A stretch of 56,775 bases of DNA from Bacteroidia bacterium (GCA_016787705.1 JAEUTP010000021.1:1-56775); one strand, 5' to 3'. Numbered from the stretch's first letter, positions 44,153 to 54,689 are shown. Translations and numbers: made by a program. Notes: generated by a model not told the origin, from the sequence alone.

Positions 44153-46309
44153 TTATCTGATCAGATGTCCGCTGAAATAATTCATTTTGTCTGTTCCTGC
44201 AAAGGCATTTGAAATTGTCCCTGAATTTGCAAGTGATCCTGAAATACGAAGAATGATAATATCATTTTTAGTTAAAAGACTTGTTGTACTAACATCTATA
44301 ACCGTGTTAACCGTTATAGAATTATCTTGATTGGACTGCATACTTCTTACCAATACCGTGTTACTGGTTTGATTGAATATTTCGTACGCAACATAAAGAT
44401 TTCCTGTTGCAGAAGGGTTTATCGCTACCATGATAGCAGATTCAAGTTGGTAAATACCTGTTTCGGGTACAACGAAACGTACGCCGGATGCTAAAAATGA
44501 AATGCCAAAACCCGAAGGGCAGGCATTTAACGGCGTACTGCTAGTATAACCTCCCGCAGTGTTGCCAATGTTAGTTTGAACCGCAGCATTAATAGTTATT
44601 GGTGTTTGTGGAACAAAAGATCCCTTAAAGGCAGTGGCTGTCATCCACTTTGTATTACCGGCTCCATCACGTGAAATTAAAACTGCACCAGATGTTGGCG
44701 TGGAAGGAGTTGTGAGCTGTAAGCTGTCAGTAACAGTTTTGCCCGCAACATCAAGTTCTCCAGTTGGCGAAGTAGTTCCAATACCAAGTCGTCCACTACT
44801 TGTTAAACGCATACGTTCAAAAAGATTGGCAGGACTTCTGGTAAAAAAAAGCAGGTCGCCCGAAGAATTGGTATGATCTGTATACGCAGCTACGATCTTT
44901 GCACCTTCAAAAAGTGAGAAGTTGGATGCACGGGTAGAAAATATTAAAGATGAAAAATTATTGTTGGTTATATCATCATTGTGTATTCTAATTGCAGTTT
45001 CTGGTGACGCTGAAAAACCATTTGGAAATGTAGAAATGTTACTGCCCGATACAAGCAATCTTGTGGTTGGATTTACATCTCCAACACCAACAAATCCATC
45101 GTTTCGTACTCCAAAAATATCAGTAAATGCCAAGTTTTGAATTCTTAGTCCATACCCTGAAGTTGTATTTGTTTTTCCTCTTGCTACAATCCCTCCATCA
45201 AAAAGCCCGGCATAGGTTGCTGTCGATGTATTATTGCTCGTTGCTTGAATGGCGTGGCCAACAGAGCTACTTGATGTTGCTAAAAGAGCCTGGCCGTTGT
45301 TTGAATTAAAATTACCGGCATTTGCCGCAGCACCTGTTTGGGTTACAGTTAATACATCATTGCTGCCGTTGCTGTTGATAGTTACAATTGGCGATGAATT
45401 GGATGCGTTTGTATTAGTAATATTTAAAATACCTCCGGTTGTTGTTGCAGATCCGGCTACATCTAATTTTGCTATGGGTAATGCAACACCAATACCAACA
45501 TTATCACTGGCTACAGCTAATGTAACGTTAGTTGCAGACTTTATCCATGCCGTAGCTGGAATAGTAGCGCTAACAACCGTACTTGGAGTCCAGGCAGTGC
45601 CATTGTAAATTAATGATTGCCCATTTGTTGGGGTTATATTGGCAATCGGAACGTTTCTTAATGCAGTAACTGTTGTATTGCTAATAGAACCAATTGCATC
45701 ACCTGATAAATTTGGGCTATAGGTTGCAGAGGTACTTGTAGTACCCTGATTAAAATTAAGTATGTTGCCGGAAAAATTTATAGTTGCGGGAGGAACATCA
45801 ACTGTAAAGGTTGTTCCTGTAGATGGTGTTACTATGGCAGCGCCTGTACCATAAATAGTTGGTGAAGCAGCCGCCGCTGAAAGGTTATAAGATTTAGAGC
45901 CAATAGTTAAAATGTTATTTGTATACGATGTAGGCACATCTCCTGAAAATAAAGAAAATGGTACGCTTACCAGTTGCTGGCTTCCAACAGGTATAAAGGT
46001 ATTTCCAGTTTTAATTTCAACATGTAAAGTATACGGTCCTGTATTCCATACGGCAGGTGTTAAAGTATTGGCAGCACCAATTAATGTGCTAAATAAACCA
46101 AATTGGTTAGGTTGTAAATTTGTTTGGGTTTCAATATGAACGGTAGTTGCAGGATTGGTAATTGTAAAGCGAATATCAAAAGCAGTAGTAACTGGAGATC
46201 CAGAGGCATCTCTAGCAACACCCTGGTAATTGATAAACTTTGGAGCGCTGGTTTGGGCACCTATGTTTGCAACAATAAATAAAAAAAGTAAAGTAAAATT
46301 CTTACCCAT
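44153..46309 (-). CDS. Large secreted tail-fibre-like protein, paralogue A
   Basis: 718 residues, first gene of the surface operon. Signal peptide (ends IGAQ), the same N-terminal domain as paralogue B (FINYQGVARDASGS..., GSQQLVSVPFSL), then beta-helix-like repeats including VGIGVALPIAKLDVAGSA and LGIGTTSPTGELDVAGKT, which are the repeats found near tail-fibre tips. The last ~150 residues look like a C1q/TNF-type jelly roll (RFVVPETGIYQLESAIMV...), typical of carbohydrate- or protein-binding heads. No T9SS sorting tag. It is expected to be a trimeric, elongated surface adhesin, but this is inference from repeat style. Confidence 0.75.
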   Translation of the reverse strand: MGKNFTLLFLFIVANIGAQTSAPKFINYQGVARDASGSPVTTAFDIRFTITNPATTVHIETQTNLQPNQFGLFSTLIGAANTLTPAVWNTGPYTLHVEIKTGNTFIPVGSQQLVSVPFSLFSGDVPTSYTNNILTIGSKSYNLSAAAASPTIYGTGAAIVTPSTGTTFTVDVPPATINFSGNILNFNQGTTSTSATYSPNLSGDAIGSISNTTVTALRNVPIANITPTNGQSLIYNGTAWTPSTVVSATIPATAWIKSATNVTLAVASDNVGIGVALPIAKLDVAGSATTTGGILNITNTNASNSSPIVTINSNGSNDVLTVTQTGAAANAGNFNSNNGQALLATSSSSVGHAIQATSNNTSTATYAGLFDGGIVARGKTNTTSGYGLRIQNLAFTDIFGVRNDGFVGVGDVNPTTRLLVSGSNISTFPNGFSASPETAIRIHNDDITNNNFSSLIFSTRASNFSLFEGAKIVAAYTDHTNSSGDLLFFTRSPANLFERMRLTSSGRLGIGTTSPTGELDVAGKTVTDSLQLTTPSTPTSGAVLISRDGAGNTKWMTATAFKGSFVPQTPITINAAVQTNIGNTAGGYTSSTPLNACPSGFGISFLASGVRFVVPETGIYQLESAIMVAINPSATGNLYVAYEIFNQTSNTVLVRSMQSNQDNSITVNTVIDVSTTSLLTKNDIIILRISGSLANSGTISNAFAGTDKMNYFSGHLIR

Positions 46310-46328
46310 GTATAGTTATATGTATAGT

Positions 46329-46360
46329 TAAAGATATAAAAAAAGAGGATAAATGCCAAA
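46329..46360 (-). promoter_or_regulatory. Promoter of the T9SS surface operon
   Basis: Minus strand: TTTG (46360-46357), 20 bp, TATCTTTA (46336-46329), one mismatch in the -7 box. Predicted start near 46324, 15 nt before the first ATG. The -33 element and spacer lie inside the clpB terminator hairpin. Confidence 0.5.
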
Positions 46361-46381
46361 TTTTAGGGCATAAATCCTCTT
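46338..46381 (-). terminator. clpB terminator
   Basis: Minus strand AAGAGGATTTATGCC (from 46381), a 10-nt loop, then GGCATTTATCCTCTT and a run of T. Two central mismatches in a 15-bp stem. It ends the clpB transcript and overlaps the promoter of the next operon. Confidence 0.78.
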
Positions 46382-46403
46382 AATGGATAGATTTGTTAAA
46401 AAG

Positions 46404-48998
46404 CTAATTTCTGAATACAAATTTATTGTCAAACATATCTAAAATGATCTCTTTGTCTTTATTAATAGTTCCCGATAATACCTGTTTCGAGAGTTCATTC
46501 AACACTTGTTTTTGCATTACACGTTTAATTGGTCTTGCTCCAAATTGCGGATCATAACCCAATTGCGCTAACCAATCAATTGCTTCAGGTGTTATTTTAA
46601 TATGTACATCCTGTTCGGCCAACAATTTTTGGATCTGGCTAAACTGGATCTTAACAATCTGTGCTACATTTTCCCTAGTTAATGGTTCAAACATGATCAC
46701 TTCATCAATCCGGTTTAAAAACTCAGGGCGAATTGTTTTTTTCAATAATTCGTAAACCTCATTTTTTGTTTTAGCAAGAACTTTAATCTTATTTTCTTCA
46801 TCAATATCTTCAAGGTTTTCCTGTATAATGTGAGAGCCAATATTACTTGTCATAATAATGATAGTGTTCTTAAAATTAACCACGCGTCCTTTATTATCGG
46901 TTAAGCGTCCATCATCCAATACCTGCAACAAAATATTAAATACATCCGGATGCGCTTTTTCAATTTCGTCCAATAAAATCACACTGTACGGTCTTCTTCT
47001 AACGGCTTCTGTTAGTTGACCACCTTCATCATAACCTACATAGCCCGGAGGCGCTCCAATCAAACGGCTTACAGCGTGGCGCTCTTGGTATTCGCTCATA
47101 TCAATACGTGTCATTGAATTTTCATTATTAAACAAAAATTCCGCAAGTGCTTTTGCCAATTCTGTTTTACCAACACCGGTTGTTCCAAGAAAAATAAATG
47201 AACCAATAGGTCGTTTATTATCCTGCAAACCTGCTTTACTCCTGCGAACGGCATCTGCAATACTTTCAATAGCTTCGTGCTGACCAACAACACGTTTGTG
47301 CAATTCATCTTCAAGTTTCAATAATTTTTCCTTTTCACTTTGTAACATTCTGCTTACCGGAATACCCGTCCATGCACTTATTACAGCCGCAATATCTTCA
47401 CTATCTACTTCTTCTTTTAAAAGTTGCGAACCGTTTTCTTTTGCTTCAGCTAATTTTGTTTCAAAGTCTGCAAGTTTTATTTCAGCATCTTTTACTTTAC
47501 CATAGCGAATTTCAGCCACTTTGCCATAGTCGCCCTGCTTTTCAAAATTATTTGCCTGTTGCTTTAAGTCTTCAATTTCCTTTTTAATTTTTTGAACACC
47601 TTCAATCACTTCTTTCTCAGATTGCCACCTTGCGCGCAGCATGGTTCTTTTTTCCTGCCAGTTAGCAATTTCTTTATTTAATGCGTCTATCCGGTTGGTA
47701 TCATTATCACGTTTAATAGCTTCGCGCTCAATTTCCAATTGCATGATTTTACGTTCAGCTTCATCTAATTCAATTGGCATAGAGTTTATCTGCATTCTTA
47801 ATTTAGAAGCCGCCTCATCCATAAGATCAATAGCTTTATCGGGTAAAAAACGATCGTTAATGTAACGTTGACTTTGTTCAACAGCTGCAATAATGGCTTC
47901 ATCTTTAATACGTACTTTATGGTGCGCTTCGTACTTTTCTTTAATACCACGTAAAATAGAAATAGCATCTTCAGTGCTTGGTTCATCTACCATTACTTTT
48001 TGAAAACGACGTTCTAAAGCTTTGTCTTTTTCGAAATATTTTTGAAACTCGTTTAAGGTTGTTGCACCAATAGCTCTTAGTTCGCCACGTGCTAAGGCGG
48101 GTTTTAAAATATTGGCAGCATCCATAGCACCTTCGCCACCGCCGCCTGCGCCAACTAAAGTATGGATCTCATCAATAAACAATATTACTTCGCCGTTGCT
48201 GCTTATTACTTCTTTAATAACAGATTTTAAACGTTCTTCAAATTCACCTTTAAATTTTGCACCTGCAATTAAAGCACCCATGTCTAAAGCGTATACCTGT
48301 TTTGATTTTAGATTTTCCGGCACATCGCCATTAATTATTCGATGCGCTAAACCTTCGGCAATAGCAGTTTTACCAACGCCAGGCTCACCAACCAAAATGG
48401 GATTGTTCTTTGAACGACGTGAAAGTATTTGTAAAACACGACGAATTTCATCGTCACGACCAATAACTGGATCGAGCTTGCCGTTACGCGCTTGTTGATT
48501 TAAATTAACCGCAAATTTATTTAAGCTGTTATACGTTTCTTCCTGCGATTGGCTTGTAACGCGCTCGCCTTTTCTTAATTCAGTGATAGCCGCTTTCAAA
48601 TCTTTTTCTTTTATACCTGCATCTTTCATAAGGTTTGAAATACTATCGCCTGCATTCAATAAACCAAGTAATAAATGTTCAATTGAAACATATTCGTCTT
48701 TGTATTCTTTTAAAAAAGTAGTCGCCTTTGCTAAAGCCTGGTTTGCAGCATTAGAAAGGTAGGGTTGGCCTCCACTTACTTTTGGATAAGAATTTAAAAC
48801 ACTCTCTACTAATTTGGTAAAAGTTACCTGGTTAATATTTAATTTTTTTAAAATAAAAGGTGTTACATTTTCGTCAACTTCTAAAATTGCTTTTAAAATA
48901 TGACCTGTTTCAATAGCCTGGTTGCCATTAATAGTTGCTAATTGCAATGCCTGTTGAATGGTTTCCTGGGATTTTATGGTATAATTATTTAAGTTCAT
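46404..48998 (-). CDS. clpB: ATP-dependent chaperone ClpB
   Basis: 864 residues, the family length. It rescues aggregated proteins with DnaK. N-domain (1-150, starts [21 protein letters not shown]); NBD1 with Walker [16 protein letters not shown] (~204) and Walker [10 protein letters not shown]; the M-domain coiled coil (~405-525), which separates ClpB from ClpA and ClpC; NBD2 with [27 protein letters not shown] and the C-terminal [12 protein letters not shown]. Stands alone between its terminator and the SpoIIE gene. Heat control is expected, but I see no CIRCE or sigma-32-like site. Confidence 0.97.
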   Translation of the reverse strand: MNLNNYTIKSQETIQQALQLATINGNQAIETGHILKAILEVDENVTPFILKKLNINQVTFTKLVESVLNSYPKVSGGQPYLSNAANQALAKATTFLKEYKDEYVSIEHLLLGLLNAGDSISNLMKDAGIKEKDLKAAITELRKGERVTSQSQEETYNSLNKFAVNLNQQARNGKLDPVIGRDDEIRRVLQILSRRSKNNPILVGEPGVGKTAIAEGLAHRIINGDVPENLKSKQVYALDMGALIAGAKFKGEFEERLKSVIKEVISSNGEVILFIDEIHTLVGAGGGGEGAMDAANILKPALARGELRAIGATTLNEFQKYFEKDKALERRFQKVMVDEPSTEDAISILRGIKEKYEAHHKVRIKDEAIIAAVEQSQRYINDRFLPDKAIDLMDEAASKLRMQINSMPIELDEAERKIMQLEIEREAIKRDNDTNRIDALNKEIANWQEKRTMLRARWQSEKEVIEGVQKIKKEIEDLKQQANNFEKQGDYGKVAEIRYGKVKDAEIKLADFETKLAEAKENGSQLLKEEVDSEDIAAVISAWTGIPVSRMLQSEKEKLLKLEDELHKRVVGQHEAIESIADAVRRSKAGLQDNKRPIGSFIFLGTTGVGKTELAKALAEFLFNNENSMTRIDMSEYQERHAVSRLIGAPPGYVGYDEGGQLTEAVRRRPYSVILLDEIEKAHPDVFNILLQVLDDGRLTDNKGRVVNFKNTIIIMTSNIGSHIIQENLEDIDEENKIKVLAKTKNEVYELLKKTIRPEFLNRIDEVIMFEPLTRENVAQIVKIQFSQIQKLLAEQDVHIKITPEAIDWLAQLGYDPQFGARPIKRVMQKQVLNELSKQVLSGTINKDKEIILDMFDNKFVFRN

Positions 48999-49083
48999 AA
49001 TTTTTATATTTTACTCTTAATAAGCATAAAGTGTTCCAATTTAAATTCAGGAAAATAAGTCGGATTTTTTGAAAAAATTATGA

Positions 49084-49104
49084 CGCTTTGTCTTTTAAAA
49101 AGCG
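49084..49104 (-). terminator. Possible terminator between SpoIIE and clpB genes
   Basis: CGCTTT/AAAGCG stem with a 9-nt loop, 16 bp past the stop of the minus-strand TPR/SpoIIE gene, followed on that strand by TCATAATTTTTTC. The U-run is offset, so the call is weak. Confidence 0.33.
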
Positions 49105-49119
49105 AATTTTATGACGGAA

Positions 49120-51348
49120 TTACAGCCTCAAGCCTACAATACAAACATCGTCTATTTGTTCCAGCAAGCCCTTCCAATCCTGGAATTTTTGATCTAAAAT
49201 ATCAGCTTGTTTATTTAAAGGAACATTATTAATAGAAACAAGTAAATTGTTTAAAGGTTTATACATGAACTTTTTTCCGCCACCAAAAAGCCCTTTTGAG
49301 GGGTCGGCCCCTGGGCCACCAAACTGATCGGCGTATCCATCTGTATAAAGATATAGTAAATCACCTTTTGTGTATTCAAAAGTATAAAGATTAAAATCTG
49401 TAATTTTTTCTCCTTTGCCAACCGGCATTTTATCACATGGCATTTTTTTTAGTTCTTTTTGCTGTGTGATTAAGATGGGCGAATTATTTGCTGCAGAATA
49501 AGTGATCTTATTTCTTAATTTATCAATACAAATAATAATACCGTCAAAGCCATCTTTTTGATCATCTTTACTAATAGAATTTATTAAACGTGTGCGCACA
49601 TAATTAAAAACTTTGTTAGGCTCATAAATATGTTTTTCGTTAATGGCTTCATTTAAGAAATTAGTATTTAGCAAGCTCATAAAGGCACCCGGAACACCAT
49701 GTCCTGTGCTGTCACAAACGGCAAAGAAAAATAAATTTTCTTTTTCAGTAATGATCGAATGCGCCCAATAAAAATCACCACTTACAATATCTTTAGGTTT
49801 AAAATAGATAAAGTGATCTGGTAAATTTTTTGTAACAATGTCTTCGTTGGTCAATAAAATATCCTGAATTCTTTTTGCATAATTGATCGAATCAACAATT
49901 TCTTTTTGTTTTTCTTCAATAAGGTATTTTTGTTTTTCTACTTCCTGTTTTTGATTGGAAATAATAATATTTTTTTGTTTACTTGATCTAAAGGCTCTAA
50001 AAATAAAGAAAGCAAAGATAAGTACAAGTAATAAAATAAAAGAAATACCAATAGTAATAAAGCGTTGCCTGCGTTTTTCGTCTTTTACTTTTTCGTCTTT
50101 TAATGCTTGTTCTATTTTATATTCCTGTTCTTTTTTAGAATATTCAAATTCGTAATCTTTTCTTAATGCGTTGCGCCTTACTTCTGAACTGTTTAATTTT
50201 TTACTTATATCGCTTAAGCGGCGAAATAATTTTAATTCTTTTTCACTTTCATTTTCATTTTTATATAGATTAAGTAGTATTAACCCATGTTTTACTTCTT
50301 CCTGAACAGATCCATTCTCTTGTGCGAACCTTATTGCAGTTTCAAGCTCATTGATGGCATTTTTTGTTTCATTTAACGACAAATACAGCTGAAACATTGC
50401 TGAGTGATATAATTCTTTAACAGAAAGATTGTCTACAGTTGGTATAAGTTCTTTTACTTCATCTAGATATTGTTTTGCTATTGAATAATTATTTAGGATA
50501 AGGTATAATACCGCCAGATTACATTTAGATTTGCAAACTCCATTAACATCGCCAATTTCTTCTCTTATTGCAAGTGCTTTTTTTAAACATTTTATTGAAT
50601 AGTTGAGCCTGCCTTTATTTTTTTCTAATATTCCAAGATTTTGAAGTTCTTGCGCAATAATACGTTTATCACCACTTTGCATAGCACTCGCCAATGCCCG
50701 CTTTATATAAAAATACGCTTTTGAGGTATCACCTAAAAACAGATAAATGTCACCTAAGTTATTTAAAACCGGAGTTAAATCAGTTTTATTTTTAAAGGAT
50801 TCATGAAGTGTTATTGTTTTTTGAAATATATCAATTGCTTCTAGTATTTTACCGTTGTTATATAAAAAATTTCCAATGTTGTTGTAGGAAGAAATTAAAG
50901 CGCGCTTATCATTAACAGTCTCCTGAATTTGTGCGGCCTCATAATAAAATTTTAAGGCTTCACTTGGCTTATTTGTATAATTTTGAATATAATAACCGTA
51001 GTTATTTATTGCTAAAGATTTGTAAGATAGATATTGATTTTTTAGTTTACCGATTTGTTCTTTTTGTGCCAGCTGATCGGACATTTGATACATTAAGCGG
51101 TTGTATTTTGTCCAAATAGCTTCGTCATTGCATTGTTCGATGATTTCATTTAGTAATTTAAGTTTTAAACTATCTGAAGAACTGGAATGATATAGTTTTA
51201 AGTTTTGATCAATCAGTTTAAAATCATTTTTGTTTGAAGCTGTTTTTTGAATAGAATCTACCAGATAAACTCTTTTATCCAAAAATTGAGCATGGTTTGC
51301 CAGGTAATTAAAAGCAAGAAATAATATTACAAATAACCTTTTTATCAT
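49120..51348 (-). CDS. TPR-transmembrane-SpoIIE phosphatase, second copy
   Basis: 742 residues, a paralogue of 13140-15416. Signal sequence, TPR array (~90-390), one membrane helix (~430-450, ITIGISFILLLVLIFAFFIF), a coiled coil (~460-490), then a PPM/SpoIIE phosphatase (~505-742) with IVSGDFYWAH, AVCDSTGHGVPGAFMS, KDGFDG and VDDVCIVGLRL, so all metal acids are present. A short Gly-rich loop (FGGPGADPSKGLFGGGK) near the end is absent in the first copy. No partner gene is adjacent; recR lies 41 bp upstream in the same direction. Confidence 0.9.
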   Translation of the reverse strand: MIKRLFVILFLAFNYLANHAQFLDKRVYLVDSIQKTASNKNDFKLIDQNLKLYHSSSSDSLKLKLLNEIIEQCNDEAIWTKYNRLMYQMSDQLAQKEQIGKLKNQYLSYKSLAINNYGYYIQNYTNKPSEALKFYYEAAQIQETVNDKRALISSYNNIGNFLYNNGKILEAIDIFQKTITLHESFKNKTDLTPVLNNLGDIYLFLGDTSKAYFYIKRALASAMQSGDKRIIAQELQNLGILEKNKGRLNYSIKCLKKALAIREEIGDVNGVCKSKCNLAVLYLILNNYSIAKQYLDEVKELIPTVDNLSVKELYHSAMFQLYLSLNETKNAINELETAIRFAQENGSVQEEVKHGLILLNLYKNENESEKELKLFRRLSDISKKLNSSEVRRNALRKDYEFEYSKKEQEYKIEQALKDEKVKDEKRRQRFITIGISFILLLVLIFAFFIFRAFRSSKQKNIIISNQKQEVEKQKYLIEEKQKEIVDSINYAKRIQDILLTNEDIVTKNLPDHFIYFKPKDIVSGDFYWAHSIITEKENLFFFAVCDSTGHGVPGAFMSLLNTNFLNEAINEKHIYEPNKVFNYVRTRLINSISKDDQKDGFDGIIICIDKLRNKITYSAANNSPILITQQKELKKMPCDKMPVGKGEKITDFNLYTFEYTKGDLLYLYTDGYADQFGGPGADPSKGLFGGGKKFMYKPLNNLLVSINNVPLNKQADILDQKFQDWKGLLEQIDDVCIVGLRL

Positions 51349-51389
51349 TGAATGACTAATGTAACAAATTTTGAGAAAATAAGATGAAA

Positions 51390-52007
51390 TTATTTTTTCA
51401 TCAACGAATCAAAGGGAATTCGATTGGTAATAGAGCGGCCCAGGGTTACTTCATCGGCATATTCGAGTTCATCGCCAACCGCAATACCACGGGCAATAGC
51501 ACTTAATTTAATATTATAAGGTGCCAGTTTTCTGAAAATATAAAAAGAGGTTGTTTCGCCTTCCATAGTTGCATTTAAGGCCAGTATAATTTCCGAAACA
51601 ATGCCTTCACTTACTTTATTTACAAGAGTTTCAATATTTAAGCTTGAAGGTGTAATACCATCAACAGGAGATATTATTCCGCCTAATACATGATACCGGC
51701 CTTTGTATAAACCCGTATTTTCAATAGCCATCACATCTCTGTAATCCTGCACCACACAAATTGTTGTTTCATCACGTGAAGGATTTAAACATATTTCGCA
51801 GGTATTTTGCTCAGAAATATTATGACATTTTATGCAAAATTTAAGATCTGTTTTTAATTGTAACAGTAATTTACTCAAAACTTCCACTTGATTCTTATCC
51901 TGTTTAATTATTTGCAGTACATAGCGTAATGCTGTTTTTTTACCAACACCAGGTAGTTGCGCAAAAGCATCTACAGCCTGTTCTATAATCTTTGAGCTAA
52001 ATTCCAC
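51390..52007 (-). CDS. recR: Recombination mediator RecR
   Basis: 205 residues, the full family length. RecR works with RecF and RecO to load RecA on gapped DNA. N-terminal HhH ([17 protein letters not shown]), C4 zinc finger ([16 protein letters not shown]), Toprim domain (~80-175) with [16 protein letters not shown] and [13 protein letters not shown], and the C-terminal [22 protein letters not shown]. It starts at ATG 52007, divergent from the symporter across 115 bp. Confidence 0.97.
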   Translation of the reverse strand: MEFSSKIIEQAVDAFAQLPGVGKKTALRYVLQIIKQDKNQVEVLSKLLLQLKTDLKFCIKCHNISEQNTCEICLNPSRDETTICVVQDYRDVMAIENTGLYKGRYHVLGGIISPVDGITPSSLNIETLVNKVSEGIVSEIILALNATMEGETTSFYIFRKLAPYNIKLSAIARGIAVGDELEYADEVTLGRSITNRIPFDSLMKK

Positions 52008-52122
52008 ATTGTAAAATTAATTATTCTATCAGTAAAATCACTTATTCACTTGTTAATTGTTTAGAACTATTTGGGTTAAAAGCCTATTAACACTCAAAAA
52101 AATCAATCTTTGTGTTATTAAC

Positions 52123-53640
52123 ATGTCACCAACCTTACTATTCATATTTGTAATTTCTTATTTTCTTATTCTTTTGGCTGTGGCCTGGTTTACCGGGCGG
52201 GGTTCAACAAACGAATCGTTTTTTATTGGGAATAAGAATAGTAACTGGATACTAGTAGCTTTTGGAATGATAGGAACCAGCTTAAGCGGTGTTACTTTTG
52301 TGAGTGTTCCGGGAGGAGTTGGTGCCGGCAACTTTTTTTATTTTCAGATAGTATTGGGCTATTTGCTGGGGTATTTGGTAATTGCTTATGTGCTCATTCC
52401 GCTATACTACAAAATGAATCTCACATCCATATATACCTATCTCGAAAAACGTTTTGGAGTAAATGCGCATAAGGCGGGTGCTTTCTTTTTTATTTTATCA
52501 CGTTTGGTTGGCGCAACAGCTCGCTTATATTTAGTAATAAGTGTATTACAGGTTTTTATTTTTGACAAGTTAAATATTCCTTTTGAATTGACAGCCCTGG
52601 TTATTTTAGTTCTTATTTTACTGTATACGTTTGAAGGGGGGGTAAAAACTATTATTTATACCGATACGTTACAAACTACCGGCATGTTGTGTGGGCTGGT
52701 TGTTTGCATTATTGTAATTGTAAAAGCAATGGGATTGGATTATTCGCAAGCCTTTAGCCTGATGAATGAAAAAGGTTTTACCAAAGTTTTTAATACAGAT
52801 GTAAAATCGGGTTCTTATTTTTTAAAACATATTATTGGTGGTATGTTTATTGCCATTGCTATGACTGGCCTTGACCAGGAAATGATGCAAAAGAATATTA
52901 GTGTGAAGACGATTAAGGATTCTCAAAAAAACATTATTTCATTTACGATTGTATTGGTAATAGTTAATTTATTGTTTTTGTTTTTAGGAGGGATTCTTTA
53001 TTTATATGCTAATAAAAATGGCATCATTGTTCCGCCTGATGATCTTTTTCCTACTGTTGCTTTAAGTGATACTTTTAGTGGAGCAATTGGTATTATTTTT
53101 ATTATTGCTTTGATCTCTGCATTATTTCCAAGTGTTGACGGTGCAATTACATCCATTACTTCTTGTTTTTGCATTGATATTTTGAATATAAATAATAAAG
53201 CAGGTGATGAAAGACAGAAAAAACGCACACGTTTAAAAGTTCATTTTTCATTTGCGGTAATGTTTTTTATAATGGTATTAATTTTTAAAGCGATTAATGA
53301 TAAACTTATTATTGATTTTATATTAAAATTTGCCAGCATTACTTACGGACCATTATTGGGCCTATTTTCTTTTGGGATATTAACCAATAAAAATTTAAAT
53401 GATAAATTAATTTGGGTTGTTTGTATTATTGCTCCAATAATGGCTTTAAGCCTGGATGTACTGTGCAGCCCTGAATGGTATGAGAAAAAACTACATATTT
53501 CTTTAGGATTAAAAGGCCTTTCAGAAAGTATCTTTCATGGTTATAAAATAGGTAATGAACTGATATTAATTAATGGAATTTTAACTTTTGCAGGCTTGTT
53601 ATTTATTTCAGGAAAAGAATCTCAAAAGCCATTGAAATAA
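52123..53640 (+). CDS. Sodium:solute symporter (SSS family)
   Basis: 505 residues from ATG 52123; the longer frame (52057) adds residues that are not membrane-like. About 13 helices with the LeuT-like SSS fold: WFTGRGSTNESFFIGNKNSNW, the helix-1 break GTSLSGVTFVSVPGGVGAGNF (sodium site), then TFEGGVKTIIYTDTLQTTGM and GLDQEMMQKNISVKT, which are typical of the family. The substrate is not determinable; Bacteroidota members of this type often take up sialic acid, sugars or organic acids. A near-consensus AATCTTTG box lies about 15 bp upstream of the ATG. Confidence 0.92.
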   Translation: MSPTLLFIFVISYFLILLAVAWFTGRGSTNESFFIGNKNSNWILVAFGMIGTSLSGVTFVSVPGGVGAGNFFYFQIVLGYLLGYLVIAYVLIPLYYKMNLTSIYTYLEKRFGVNAHKAGAFFFILSRLVGATARLYLVISVLQVFIFDKLNIPFELTALVILVLILLYTFEGGVKTIIYTDTLQTTGMLCGLVVCIIVIVKAMGLDYSQAFSLMNEKGFTKVFNTDVKSGSYFLKHIIGGMFIAIAMTGLDQEMMQKNISVKTIKDSQKNIISFTIVLVIVNLLFLFLGGILYLYANKNGIIVPPDDLFPTVALSDTFSGAIGIIFIIALISALFPSVDGAITSITSCFCIDILNINNKAGDERQKKRTRLKVHFSFAVMFFIMVLIFKAINDKLIIDFILKFASITYGPLLGLFSFGILTNKNLNDKLIWVVCIIAPIMALSLDVLCSPEWYEKKLHISLGLKGLSESIFHGYKIGNELILINGILTFAGLLFISGKESQKPLK

Positions 53641-53646
53641 AAAAGG

Positions 53647-54687
53647 TTAAGACAAAAAATTTTCTTTTTCCAGCTCGCTAAATTTCTTTTTACCTTTTAA
53701 GAAATGATCAAATACGATATTTCCTGTATAAATAAATGAAGCGTTAAATTTAAAACCGGCTTGTTGCTTTAATTTTTTTCTTTTTGATAAAGTTTGTGGC
53801 AATAAATAATAGTAAGCAAAATGCGCACGAATAACCGCCCAAAAATGGTTGGGTTGCGCAGCCAGTAAAAATTTAAAAGCCGCGATTCCATCCAAGACCA
53901 TACGATAAAAGATCTTAACAAATAAAAAAGAGGGGTTATGATTTTTTGTAAGTGTAATAAGATTGTTCCTAAAATTTAAAAATGTTTTGCGCGATGATAA
54001 TTTATTTAGCGTGCCACCACCAACGTGATAAATAACTGAAGCAGGTTGTACGTAAACAGAGTAACCAACATTTTTTAACCGCCAGCAAAGATCTATCTCT
54101 TCCATATGCGCAAAATAATCGTCATCCAAACCATCAACCTGCCAAAATGCTTTTGCATTTACAAATAAACAGGCCCCCGTAGCCCAAAAAACTTCCGTTG
54201 CATTATTATATTGGTTATTATCTTTTTCAAGCGAATTAAATATTCTTCCTCTGCAAAACGGGTAACCATACGTATCAATAAAACCACCGGATGCGCCCGC
54301 GTATTCAAATAATTCTTTAGTGTTAAAATCAAGTAATTTTGGTTGGCAGGCGGCAATCTTTTTATCGTTATGCATGAGCGAAATAACAGGCTCTATCCAA
54401 TTGCTTGTTACTTCAACATCGCTATTCAATAAAACATAATAATCGGCTTTAATCTTTTTTAATGCGGTATTGTAGCCCTTTGCATAACCGCTGTTTTCTG
54501 TATTAAGAATTATATTAACCTGTGGGAAATGAGCTCTCAAAAAAGCAACAGAATCATCTGTGCTGGCATTATCTGCCACATAAATTTTGTGATCGACGGA
54601 ATGTTGTAAAACACCCGGTAAAAATTTTTCAAGGAAAGCTTTTCCGTTAAAATTTAAAATAACAACCGCTACATCAGGTACACTCAT
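53647..54687 (-). CDS. Glycosyltransferase family 2
   Basis: 346 residues, inverting GT-A enzyme (dTDP-rhamnosyl-transferase-like group): VAVVILNFNGKAFLEKFLP, YVADNASTDDSVAFL, the SDVEV acidic (DxD-like) motif, WATGACLFVN, and DLCWRLKNVGYSVYVQPASVIYHVGG. The C-terminal 80 residues are basic and amphipathic and may touch the membrane. It probably builds a cell-surface glycan. It follows the GWxTD gene by 2 bp and is likely translated with it, an order seen in Bacteroidota. Confidence 0.92.
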   Translation of the reverse strand: MSVPDVAVVILNFNGKAFLEKFLPGVLQHSVDHKIYVADNASTDDSVAFLRAHFPQVNIILNTENSGYAKGYNTALKKIKADYYVLLNSDVEVTSNWIEPVISLMHNDKKIAACQPKLLDFNTKELFEYAGASGGFIDTYGYPFCRGRIFNSLEKDNNQYNNATEVFWATGACLFVNAKAFWQVDGLDDDYFAHMEEIDLCWRLKNVGYSVYVQPASVIYHVGGGTLNKLSSRKTFLNFRNNLITLTKNHNPSFLFVKIFYRMVLDGIAAFKFLLAAQPNHFWAVIRAHFAYYYLLPQTLSKRKKLKQQAGFKFNASFIYTGNIVFDHFLKGKKKFSELEKENFLS

Positions 54688-54689
54688 TC

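Noticed and set aside
41999..45608. Several 60-120 codon plus-strand frames across the fibre-like genes
   Set aside because: Antisense frames of low-complexity Gly/Thr/Ser repeats; no independent evidence.
48112..48498. 128-codon plus-strand frame antisense to clpB
   Set aside because: Mirrors the conserved ClpB NBD1; ClpB is certain.
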